DNA from: Strongyloides papillosus
Lineage: Eukaryota > Nematoda > Chromadorea > Rhabditida > Strongyloididae
DNA length: 64,000 nt
Direction: 5' to 3'
NCBI GenBank assembly: GCA_005656395.1
Contig: SRSI01000060.1
Span: 1,240,001 to 1,304,000, forward strand
This document shows, in pieces, positions 1-11,706 of this stretch; the first letter of the stretch is position 1; every line of letters begins with the position of its first letter. A program made the position numbers and the translations under genes. The notes under the pieces were generated by a model. The model made no database searches, was not told where the DNA came from, and saw only the letters and a list, made by a program, of their open reading frames with translations.

Positions 1-3000
1 AGCGTACATGACGAAGTTTTGTTTTAGAGTATTCAGTTGAACTTCTATTCCCAGCCAGAATTGAATTAAATGTTGGACGACTATATATGTCTTCAGTTTT
101 AGCCTTTTTTGGAACTGATAAATCATTTAGCGAGATTGAAGCAGGATCAATTGGTGTACAACTATCTGCCTTTCTTTTTGTTGATCCTTTTGGTCTACCT
201 ACAGGCCTTTTCTCCCTTTTACAATTATCATTCATATTTGATAAACCTTGTGAAGCTTTTAAAGCTTCCATACGCCGTTTTTTAGTCATATATGGTCCTC
301 TTGGCTTACCTATCCGTTGTTTTCTTTGTTTTTTTGTCAAACGATTCATATTTTGTATATATTGATTGTGTAACATCATTTTACTTTGATACTTTTCAAT
401 TGAAGGCATTTTTGAACGAACTGTAGGATGTTGATATACATTATCCTCTTCGTCTTCATCATCAATTTCCTCTTCATCATCATCTGTTGGTAATGAATCA
501 TCCTCTTCCTCATCATATAAATTATTTTGATTATACACATTTCTATATCTATTGAATGATCCCACTCCAACATCCTCCTCTAAAGAATCATTATCATAAA
601 AGGTACTCTCTTCTCTTTCAAAATTAAAACGAGGAATACTGTTGTCATCACCATATAAAGGAAATTTTCTTACTTGTCCAATTTCATCAAAAACGTATCT
701 TAGACTACAATCATTTAAAAACATATCTTTATTTTCTTCAATGAAACGTGTATAAGCATTTGGCCTTGGTCCATATATTGCTTCCTCAGTTTTTGGTACC
801 TTATCATATTCATTCATTTCCATTTCTTTTAATGTATGATATTTTACACCATATCCAATTTCCGAGCAATTTTTTTGTAACATATCATCAACTAAAGATA
901 ATGTTGTACAACGGCCTTTATATATAGGATATTCTTCTTTTGATATAGCTCTATAACAATCTTTACCATCATTTGTATGACTAACAATTTTTCTCCTCTC
1001 ACCATATTCATCAAATGGTGTAGACGATTCACGTATATTAAAAAAGTCACCATCATCCTTCGTCATAGGATCTAAATTTATACCATATGAATTATTAATT
1101 TGACGCTTTAATTTATCGCTTTTAATTTTATCAATACTTAAATCATTATCAATGGAAGCTAATGCTAAAACTGTTTCATCTTCTTTACTATCTTTAAATA
1201 AAAATTGGTCCATATTATATCCATTATTTTCTCTTTCCATTAACATATCCTCTGTACTTAAAAGGCATCCTTCATCGATTTCCTTAATATCACCCATCCT
1301 TTCATCACTCCTTTTTATAATTTCTTCTTCTAAAACAGTTTTTTCTGTTTCTGATTTTCTAGGCCTCCCTCTACCACGTTTTAATACTTGCCCTTTAATT
1401 GTTTGTATTAAATTTGACTTATTATCTCCTGGTATTTTTTCACTTTCATTTTTTGACTCAACTTTTTTTACCTCTTTTTTTACTTCATCAACTATATTCC
1501 ACAATTCTATATCTTTTTTTCTATGCAAATATTGATAACTAGCTGTCATTCTCCTTCCAAAGTTTCTTATGTTCTCTACTTTTTCTTCAGTATATATAGT
1601 AGTTTCTCTATTTAATTTATAATAATCCAATATTTTTGAGACATCATTAGGTATATCTCTATTACTATAAAATCTCCTACTATTAGGAGGAATAATTGTT
1701 GCTCGGGCTTCCTTTATCATTTTATTAGGATGTGTATATATTGTTCGAATTGTTTTTTTATTTGTCATACCTATTGAATCATTTTGATTGTTTATATCAT
1801 TTTCTAATTCATTATTATTAATAGGTATGGGATTTAAATCAAGAGGTATCATATCATATTCATCTTTATTTACTATTATTTCTTCTATCATTTTTGGATT
1901 ATACTTTTCTATTGTTCTACTTTCAGGTAACACAGGATTTGTTGTACTAAAAATTGAAGTTTCAGATGATGGCTCTCTATTTTTTGGACGTGGTGGTGGT
2001 ACTTCTACACTCACTGTTATTCCTTTTAATTCACCTTCCATATCATCGGAATTACCATCATCATTTGAATGTTTTATTTTAGTATCATATATCTTTTGCG
2101 AAACACGAACTTTCTGTTCAGGAGATAATTGTGGACGTATGATATTACTATCATGATTTACCTTTCCTTCATTGTTTAATATACCATATTTTTTTAAAAT
2201 AGTTACTGGTATATATACAACTAGATAATCATCAACACTAGATATAGGAAATTCACATGATTTTGACCTTTTTCTTTTTTTAGGCACTAATAATGCTTCT
2301 TCATCCATTTCTTGTTTTGTAGGATAAAAAGGAAGCGCTTCACAAGAACGTGGGTAATACTCTCTACGTTTAACAATTTTAAACATTCTAACACTATAAA
2401 ATGAAGTAAAATAGGCACAAACAATAGTTGTTTGATAAAGTCCACTCTCTAATTCATCTGAATCTGTACGTGAAAATTTTGAGAGAGTAGGAATCACATC
2501 TAATCTCGATAATACATCATACTCAATTGGTCCTTTTGAAACAACATTTTTACCGGAAGATGATACCATTACTAATTTTCCATTATTATTAGTTACAAGA
2601 TTATATGGACGTCGGGCTCTTTTATATATCAAAGAATGGAGCGTAATACTTCTAGGTATAAAACATTTCATAGCAATTTCACGAAGTTTGTTAATAGGAA
2701 TTTTTGCTTTTAGTCCTTGTAATAATATTGGTGAACGATCAAAATTTTTAACTTGTGTTGATGGTGTTGTAAATTGCTCTGCAATAGAACTTTGTGAACT
2801 ATTGTTAGAATCACTAGTAATATGTTTCCTTTTTAAGTTTATTCTATTATGATATTTAAGAAATTTACTATTAATTGGAGTTAACGTGAATGATTGGTTC
2901 GCTTTTGGTTTAATTGTTTGAATACCAGATGGTCCTGGTTCGGAGGCAAATGGTATTGCTAATACATTATGATCAATACTTTTAGGTTGTTCACTATTTG

Positions 3001-4503
3001 TCATAACACTTTGATTATTTGTTAATGATGATTTGATAACAACAACTCTTCCTGATGTTGGTCTTAAATTTAAAATAGATTTTTCCCGAGAATTATTTGT
3101 AATTGAATTTTTATTGCTATCCTGTTTCTCAGTGTCAAGTGATGATTCTTCATTTGACTTTGTTTTTACCAATACACGACACGATTGATTTGATTCTAGT
3201 GCACTAATGTTTTTACCATTGTTTATGCTACTATTTTTTTGTAGATTTGTATCAATTGTCTTTAATGTTATTGTTTTATATTTCTGTTGATTTAAAGGGG
3301 ATGGATTCTCACTACAAAATGTTGGTGTTTTTGATATATCTCTTGATGGCTGTGAAATCTTTTCAACAGTTAAATTTTTTGTTGCAAATATACTATTGCT
3401 ATTTCTTAAATTATTTGTGACATTTAGAAATGTTTTTTGGTCAGTCAATTTTGGAAGACCTTGATTGAAATTTGAATGAGTTGCTCTTGAGACAATAACA
3501 TTAACTTTCGGTAGAGGTTTTTTCACGACATCATAAGATGAAAAAATCGGAGTATCCAGAGAGGAACTATTTCTGCCCTCAATATCATCATATACCTTCG
3601 AAGAAGATGGTTTTATATGTGCCCTTGTTATTCTGTGTTTTGCCTTCGTTGGATTTGTTTTTTCATTATTCGCAATTGAAGCTAAAGCCTGTTCTGTCAA
3701 GTAATTTATAGGTTGTTTTTGTGAATAAGTTGAAGGTACTTTGATATTTGAAGAATTTTCAATCACATTTGGAGTACTTTTGTATGAATTAACTTGTACT
3801 CTTTGAGGTAAATCAAATGAATCATTAAAACTATGTATTGTTGGTTCATTTGCTGTTGGGAAAAGTCTTCTTATATTGCCAAAGACTTCATTTGGGTTAG
3901 CAATTTTGCTTGGAGTTTTGGTCGTCTTTACTTCATTGACTGTACTGTTAGAGATTATGTTGTTTTTTGTTGAAAATGTCATATTGTCATCCTCGAAATC
4001 GAGTACCTGTTTTCTCCTACTAGGACGAAAATTTGAATTAATCTCTTTATCTAAATATTCGTCTAATATAAAGGGAGCAATATTATCACTATAAAGAGTA
4101 TACACTTACCATTAATTTTTTTATTCAATTTTGAATTAGTAATCTTTTCTCTCTGGGGAGTATCTTCATCTTGTAATGTTTCTTCATTAAGTAAACTATG
4201 AGTATCTTCGTCATTATTACATGTTTTAGGTAAAGAAGTAGATGGTTGCAAATAATCAGTTTTTGATTCAATTGAATCATCTAAACTGTTTGTTGCTTTT
4301 CCATTTTCCATTGATTGTGCTATCAACCTTGATGACCTTCTCTTTGGAAATAAAACATTATTTTCACTTTTAGTTTTACTTTCAAATGAAGAATCAACAT
4401 CATGTAAATCAAAATCTACTTCGTCACTTGTTAATTTTGTATTGCTTAATCTAGGAGGTGGCTTAGATGCCTTAGAATGTGATATCATCTGTAAATATTT
4501 CAT
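1..4503 (-). CDS. Large AT-hook protein, N-terminal part (3' end beyond the window)
   Basis: Two exons are visible: 4503-4110 and 4062 to the left edge. They are joined by a 47 bp GT..AG intron (4109-4063) that keeps frame; a nearer AG would give a 21 bp intron and run into a stop. About 1485 residues are present and the frame is still open at base 1. Most of the chain is low-complexity, rich in S, N, K and D/E. Recognisable pieces are a basic KRRSSR stretch in exon 1, a PKKRKRSK nuclear-localisation-like run near 2280, an AT-hook core GRGRPRK near residue 1027 (bases about 1360-1380), and two AT-hook-like motifs, GKPRGPY near 1382 and GRPKGSTKRK near 1419. Acidic tracts (EEEDDSLPTDDDEEE) lie before the last two hooks. 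I infer a nuclear, A/T-DNA-binding chromatin protein. A more folded segment (about bases 2300-2750) matches no family I recognise, so no name is given. Confidence 0.75.
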
Positions 4504-4520
4504 TTCATAACTGTGAAAAA
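4504..4520 (-). other. Possible spliced-leader acceptor before the AT-hook gene
   Basis: On the minus strand a T-rich stretch ending TTTTTCACAG (G at 4511) lies seven bases before the ATG at 4503. This resembles the nematode 3' splice/trans-splice consensus TTTTCAG. It could instead be the acceptor of an unseen upstream 5'UTR intron. Confidence 0.35.
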
Positions 4521-7500
4521 CGTGATTTTAGTGTAATTAATTAACTCATACGGTAAATGATGTGTTTCCAAAAAACATCTCACAGAAACTTTCTGACTAT
4601 TAGCAGGAGGGTAAAATATATATAATAAATTACTTATAAAATAATAGTAAATATGTAAATTAGATTTTTCTTATGATTTTTAAAGAATAATTATTAAAGA
4701 TATATAATAGTGTCTGTTAAAAGTTTTTAACTAATCAAAATGTTAGCAGAAGATAATACATATGATGACACTCTTCCAACATTGACTATCACAAAGCCTC
4801 CTCTTCGCAAAGCGGGCTTTGCGACATACCACACGACACAAACGAAGTCGTATGTCTGAAAAATTAAGTATCTATTTATAAATCAATGCTTGGAATAAAG
4901 CTTATTAAGGAACGATCATTGCTTTGATGTACAGAGTGACGATCGAATACCTTACTACTACTAGTATATATATAAGTAAATTTCACATACAAGAGTAATG
5001 CAAAATAACTATCTTAAATTGTCATATTATAAAAAATAGTTTTGAATACAAATCCATTGAAAAAATAAAAGTATTCATTTGAAGTGTATTTTAGTTGTGC
5101 CTTAAATATCCACAAACAATTGGCAATGTAAATCATTAATATACATTAAAACTACTTTTTTAATAATAAGGATTCAACTAAAAATATAGTATACTTTAAA
5201 CGTCTTAAATAATTAATGAATATTTTTTTGATAGTGTAATTACAAGGTGACTAACAAAAGCTTTCCATCTTGATTAATTTTATAGTAACATTTATTGTAA
5301 TTCACATGTGAAATATGTGTGAATAATTTTTATAGTGGGAAAGTCTTTGTTGGCCTCCCAATATGGTGCTCTTGTATGGAAAACATATACACATACGTTT
5401 TATGGGACGACATTCACAACTGATCAGCAGTGCTTTTATATTTAAATTGTTTGCATATACGTTATTATGGGAAGACATTCGTTGGCCGCCCTGTAAAGTA
5501 CAATACTTATTGGTGGTCGTATTTGGTGTTAATTACTTTAACGAAATATCAAATCCAGTTTAAAATTTAGTAATCGTTAATTACGTTAATTAATAAGGCA
5601 TCTAAGAAATTAAACAACTTTCCTACTTCAAGTAAAATTTATCACATAAGTTTAGAGAAATTATTTAAAATGTGTAGATATTTATCAAAAAAAATCTTTC
5701 TACATAAATATTTTAGAAGAAGATAAATGTCAAATCTACTTCATAACAAGTAATTTTAAAACAATATTTATATAAACAGAAAATGTTAATTTTGACAAAG
5801 GCAACCTAAGACAGTACATTTGTTACATAAAAAAACATAAAAATATAAATTTGCTGTAATTATAGAAGTTGTTTAATGATAAAATATATTTTATTAAAAG
5901 GACAAGTACTTTATATAAAATTTTCCAATGATTATGTAATAAACACACATGAATCACGATATTTAAAGTCTTTATGAATATATTTTATAAAAAAATCATG
6001 CATTTATATTTTTAATATGAAAGTAAAAAAATTAAATGATTTACATATATATTTAGAGGAAATTTTTATCTGTATTTGAAATAAGTTTGTGTGACTTAAT
6101 ATTTCCATTTTTTTCTTTGAATTATTACATGATTTGTTAGATAGATAACACAATATCATAATGAGTAAATATATTAAAATTTCTATAAATTTTGGAAATT
6201 GTTAATTGGTATACGGAATGTATCATTTAAAATTAAAAGGTAGATTAACCTTTAAAATTTTAATAAATTCTTAAGTTTCAATTTTGATTGAAAATTAACT
6301 ATGATAATAATTTTTACAGAAAGTCTCTAACCAGAAATAGATTATTCTACTGTAATAAAATGCTAATTTTTATCGAAAAAAATAATAACGATAATGATAT
6401 AATATTTTTAAAATGATTTCAAATAAATGGAAAGAAAGAAGAAAAATATTTAATGTGATGAGCATGGTGAAATAAAATAAATGTTCTCAGTCTAGATCTA
6501 CAATGAAGATTAATGTTTATGTGCCATAAAATGGTATTTAAATACATTATTTCTTACTTCAAATAAACCTTTCCTTATATTTGATTTTAACCTTAATAAA
6601 TTATAGTGGAATATATTTTATAAATGTGTTTTATGTTACTTTTAAATTATATTTATTATGATATATTCCACAATAACGTTAATAAAAGTACTATTAATAT
6701 TATTTTCTGATTAATTTATTTTTTTAAAAATCTAATATAAGAATAATTTTTATTTATAACATAAGTATATGATTAATGTATTAAGGGTATTATTTCCAAT
6801 AAAAGTTTAATTATTATTTGAATGTATTCAATATAGTTGTAATATTTTTTTCTAAAATAAATTAATAAAAAGCTATTAAAACATATATTTTACATAGATG
6901 CTTTACAATTAAAAACAATATTTTCTAAGCAATGAGTGTGATTAAATAAACTTTTATGAATTACAATGCGTAAGGATGTGTACAATGTATCAAATATCAT
7001 ATTGCATTAATGAATTTCCATAATATTTTTCGATACTTATTCAGTATTTTGGTCAATTTATTGATGCAAAGATTTTTTTAATCCATAGATCAAATTATAT
7101 AATCGCTCATTTGTCATGTTAGTTCTTTCATTATCATATATTTTTTATTTTGGCTTATTTTAATAAACAATATTTTTAATTTTATAGAGAACTGACATTT
7201 ATTGTCAAACAAACTCTTTATTAGACTTTAAAATTTTTTAAAATACTAAACAGGACAGTTAACTCTCCAGTTTGCTTTTCTTTTTAGTGATTGTAAAGTA
7301 AAAATTTGCATATATATTTCATAGCTATTATAATTTTTAAATAAATATTCGGTTATGAATTATACTTAGGAAGAAATATCAACCAAACATTTAATCATTT
7401 TATATAAGTATAAAAGAATGTAATTTTAAAAAACATTATAGCAAAATTCAATGTAAACAATACTCAATAAATATTCGGAGTTATTTTTTTTAAATAAATC

Positions 7501-8636
7501 TAATTTTGATTAATTTTATGTGACATTAAAAAGTTGTTTTGATCATTGTACTGATAACTGGAAATGAAATAATTAAACGTCCCTTATTATTTAAAAAATT
7601 AGTTATCATATAAAATTTAAGTGTAAAAATGCAATAAATTGTTATTTAAACAAGCATTAAAAGTTTGTAGTACGATAGAATTTAAGGTTATCTTAAATAA
7701 GTAAGGGAAAAACAAAATTTTCCATCCAAAAAATATATGACTATTTTAAATTTTCACGCGCGTAAAAGAATGAAAGCAAATTTTTATTGTAAAATATTAA
7801 TTTACATTTTATAAAAACATCTTTTACTTAGATATTTAATTATTAAATGCTGTTGAAACATATAAAAATATTTAATAATTGCTTTTATACGTTTGTAGTT
7901 TTTCTTAACAGCAAATTCTTTATCCTTTTGACTTTTCGAAAAAAAACGAATTAAATTATTTATGACATTAAAAGAGTCTTTTAAAGTGTGTTTTTAATTT
8001 GGAATATGCAGTAAAACAATAAAGATCAATACCAAAATTATTCGATTCAATAATAAGCGCCATTATAGATTTCTTAACTAAGAAAATTCAAATTATTTTA
8101 ATGTCGCATTCCACTTTATCATTTTTATCTGAAAAACCTCCTAAAATTTATCTAAATTTCTTTAGTTAAGACAAACTTTAGTGCTGTAATATATAGTACT
8201 ATACTTAAAACATGCTGTTAATATGTCAATTCATTAAATCATTTTGAATCCCATATAATTATGACTTCTTAATTATTATAGTAACTTGATAATGAAACTA
8301 ACGATTTTACACACATACGTATAAATAATTTCTGTCTATGTATAAAAATTTGTTCTAAAATTTTCATTTTTTATGCTTTTAAATTAAATTCAAAAGATTG
8401 TAGGTGATTTTTAAAAACTTCTCTCTAAATTGTGTTAGTACATATATGAATTTATTTAATATTCAAAAGTAACTCAGAAGTTTAGCTTTCAAAAACATAG
8501 AAAATTTTTTTTTCAAAATTGATGCCATTTTCTTAATGTCTTTGACAAAAATTAGTAGAAATTTGAATTTTAAAATTGCTTTAAATGTGTATACGCTTTT
8601 AATAAAAAAAATGCAAAGTATCTACAGAACATACCT
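4521..8636. other. AT-rich intergenic spacer, no gene seen
   Basis: Stops are dense in all frames and no convincing exon was found. A small GC-rich hairpin cluster lies at 4794-4856. A weak direct repeat occurs near 5390-5490, where an ACGTT..TATGGGA..GACATTC block recurs about 64 bp apart. An inverted repeat GTGGAATATAT/ATATATTCCAC spans about 6606-6674. The 66-residue open frame at 5363-5563 has no recognisable composition and overlaps the direct repeat, so I do not call it a gene. Confidence 0.5.
4794..4856. repeat. GC-rich double hairpin in AT-rich spacer
   Basis: CGCAAAGC (4806-4813) and GCTTTGCG (4816-4823) form a perfect 8 bp stem with a 2-base loop. Immediately after it, GACATAC (4823-4829) pairs with GTATGTC (4850-4856), with CGAC/GTCG inside the loop. 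The base composition contrasts sharply with its surroundings. Function is unknown; it could be a transposon relic or a structured RNA. Confidence 0.45.
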
Positions 8637-9591
8637 TACACACAAAAAATAAAAAGGACAAATTTTGACAAATCTATCTATAATGCAAAAAAATGTCCCA
8701 CCATTTTAAAAAATTCAATATCATTTAAATTTTATAAATATCAAGCGACAACAAAAATTTTAAAACGACGCAAAATATTTGGTTGTCGCTTACTTTTTGC
8801 CGTTTTTATACAAAGATATATATGTTTGACTTTTAAATTAATGTGAATTTTTTTAATTTTGATATTTTTTATGACATTATGCTCATTTAGATCTTAACTT
8901 GTTTTTTTATTTTATAAAACATGATATTAAAAGTCAATTTCGTGTAAAATTATTGGTGTTTTAATAAAGATCATTATTCTAAACAATCTACTAACAACAA
9001 AAAGTTTAAAAATTTCATAAAAATAACAATGAAAAGCAATAATTATTTACTCACACAAAGTATTATTAATTAAAAAGCATTATTTTAGTATTCGTTCTTA
9101 TTTTAAATTAAAATATTTAAAAGTTATATTTTTTACTATAAATAAAAATCTATATTATTTTATAACTTTTCATAAGTTTGATTTTTAAAGATGATTTTTA
9201 TAAGACATTATGGAAAAAATTTAGAGAATCAAATGTGAAAATTTCATGAAATACAATTTATAATAATTTAAACTATTTCAAAAATATTAAAAAAATGTGC
9301 TGTAATATGTTAAAAATGTTTTTTATAAAAGTTTTTGTAATTTTACATAAAATTAAATTCTAATCATGTATTTTAAAATAGATTGTAGAAAACAACTTGT
9401 ATTCTAAAATAAAAATAGTATACTATAAAAATAGAAACTTATTTTAATAATTCCCTAACTATTGTTTTAATTTTTATAAACGAAATAATTGCGATAAAAT
9501 TAGTCGTAAATTAAGAAAATTCAAATTTTTTTAGGTGGGACAAATTGTTACATTTTATGCAAACCTGTGTCCTTTTTATTTTTTGTGTGTA
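8637..9591 (+). mobile_element. Non-autonomous TA-flanked DNA transposon, copy 1 (~951 bp)
   Basis: The ends are perfect 22 bp inverted repeats beginning CACACAAAAAA and ending GGACA, at 8639-8660 and 9568-9589. They are directly flanked by TA dinucleotides (8637-8638 and 9590-9591), the target duplication of the Tc1/mariner/pogo group. Sub-terminal sequence differs between the ends: ATGTCCCACC on the left, AGGTGGGACA on the right. An internal stem AAGCGACAAC/GTTGTCGCTT lies near 8740-8795. No open frame of useful length is present, so transposase must act in trans. Two more copies lie at 37694 and 49487. Confidence 0.85.
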
Positions 9592-10236
9592 GATACTTAT
9601 TTAAAAAATTCAAAATTTTTATATACAATACAATTTTTTGAAAAATACATTCCTTTGTCTTTCCTGAGTGCTATTTGACAAATTTTCTTTTTTTGTTTAA
9701 AAAATGACAAAAAATTTTCTGTGAATGCTAACGTTGCTAAGTCATTATAAAAATATATAAAAAAACAATGATTTATACATTTTTTTAAATGACTAATCTA
9801 TGTTAAGATATCAGCAACCTTTTTAGGAAATAATTCTTTGATTGTCACAGTTTTAACACATATGTGTTACGAAAAGTTTTTTTAATTTACATAAATTAAA
9901 AATTTTATTTTGAAGATATTAATGCAATTAAATTAAAAGATACATTTTCAAGAGTATTAAAATTACACAAATAAGTCAAATAAAAACTCAGTTTTAAGTA
10001 TAAATAAAAAATATTTGCTCTTTTAAAGTAACAATTTATCTAAGCTTAATATATTAAAATAACATAAAAGAGTTATTTTGAAGGTTAAAAGTTTGCTAAA
10101 TAAAAATAATTGATAAAACTTTTTAATTGAGTAAAGTTAAATAAAAAATTAGTAAAAACATTGTGATAACAGTTAAATAAAATGAGTTTAAATGAATTGT
10201 AATTCAATTAATGTTAAATTTAATATTTCCAATTTT
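9592..10236. other. AT-rich intergenic stretch, nothing recognised
   Basis: This is the spacer between the copy-1 transposon and the 3' end of the transporter gene. It would include that gene's 3'UTR. I see no gene in it. Confidence 0.5.
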
Positions 10237-11291
10237 TTAACGTTTATTTGAATTTATTGTGAATTTGAATGTTGATCTATCTAAAAATGATATGCTTTTA
10301 CAATATCTTATGAAGTAGTAAATTGTAGTGATAACACATAGCCAAATATTAATAATATTAAAAATTGTTGGCGTTACATCATAAAATAATATTAATGAGA
10401 AAAGGTATGCAAAAAAGAGTTGTAAAGACTGCAATGTTGTGTAAGTAACGGTTGTTGTTATGAGTCCTAACTTTTTGATAATATACATTAACAAAATATA
10501 TGATAATATTCCTGTGATAACTTGCATTATTATTGATATATAAAATAAAATGCTGGTAGAAGTTTGGTAATAATAGTAAACATATTTAATCTCAGTCTGT
10601 AAATAAAAGATTGTTGAAATAAAAATGTAAGAACATACCAACATTAGGTCTGAAATCATAAAAAGACCAAAACAATTAAAACAATTGACATAAATAACGT
10701 CTTTGATATTAGATTTCTCAGCTTGTAGATAAAATAATCTAAATGAATATGGAAGTGCTAATGCAACGAAAATTCCGTACAACCATGACATTGGTTGAAA
10801 TGAGTAGAAAAAATATACACTCATACTTGAAAATAATACAATTAATCCAATAACTCCAATTTTTCCAATTGTCAATGTATCACGATCTTCACTAAAGAAA
10901 AAAATTATACCTATAGCAACTAAAGGTGCTAATTTTGTCATTAACGGAAACATATGTAAGTTAACTCCATCTAATGCTATCAAAGTATAATAAGTTGATA
11001 TTGAATATAAAATTGAAGGAATTATTAATTCTTTTCCCCGTTCCAATGTATATGGTTGTAATTTTATAATATTTTGCGAACTTGCAATTTCAATAATTAA
11101 TAATAAGATTCCATATTGAAGTATACTTATAAACAATGGAAAATTAAAGAAAAATTTGGCCATCACCACACGGTTAAATATTGCATTTGTGATGTGCGTT
11201 ATTGTAAAGGCAATTAAACTAAAATAAAATTTTTTTCATTAAAAAAATTGTTAACTTACATTAAAAAATTTTTATGAATACCTTTTTTCAT
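10237..11291 (-). CDS. Nucleotide-sugar transporter-like multi-pass membrane protein (SLC35/DMT type)
   Basis: CDS is join(11291-11260, 11218-10237) on the minus strand, 337 aa. Exon 1 is only 32 nt (MKKGIHKNFL). The 41 bp intron at 11259-11219 has a GTAAGT donor and TTTTAG acceptor. Adding this exon completes the first membrane helix (ITHITNAIFNRVV...FFFNFPLF), which a start inside exon 2 would cut away. About ten hydrophobic helices follow. The pattern of an asparagine after helix 1, FNFPLF before helix 2, and YTLIALDGVNLHMFPLMTKL matches the nucleotide-sugar transporter/SLC35D-like class of the drug/metabolite transporter superfamily. Such proteins normally exchange nucleotide sugars for the monophosphate across Golgi or ER membranes. 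The substrate cannot be read from the sequence. It lies 415 bp downstream of CPT1 on the same strand, too far to claim an operon. Confidence 0.75.
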
Positions 11292-11706
11292 TTTAAATTT
11301 AATGAAATTATCAACTTCAACAGAATACTATTATTTTGAAGAATAAAATTTAAATAAATATTATTAGTTATATAGAAAATGTCGAATAGTGTTTATAATG
11401 TAAGATTTTTGATTCTTATCTGCCCTCATTAATTCGATCAGTTTAGTTAGTTTACTAAAACCATTAAGTATTCTGACATATATATGGTAAATTGTTAACA
11501 AATTAAATGAGTTTATGAGAATATTATTACTAAAAATCCGTCAGTTTTTTATAAAATATTTTTATCTTTAAATTATATAAAATAATAATATTACTTAAAT
11601 ATCAGCTATTAATAATAAAACATATTTATTTACGGCAATTCAAAAATAACTTTTTATTCAGTAATTTTGTTATCCCTATTATTATGATAAAATCTGTAGC
11701 AATATT
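11292..11706. other. Spacer between CPT1 3' end and the transporter gene
   Basis: This 415 bp AT-rich stretch holds the CPT1 3'UTR, with an AATAAA-like signal on the minus strand near 11655, and the transporter promoter. No further gene is seen. Confidence 0.5.

Noticed and set aside
87..4094. Several plus-strand open frames of 72-127 codons
   Set aside because: They are antisense to the long minus-strand AT-hook coding frame and have S/F/I-rich composition typical of reverse-complement shadows.
4794..4856. tRNA-like cloverleaf in the GC-rich hairpin cluster
   Set aside because: The hairpins do not match acceptor, D, anticodon and T arms, and no GGTTCRA box is present. No tRNA or rRNA gene was recognised anywhere in the window.
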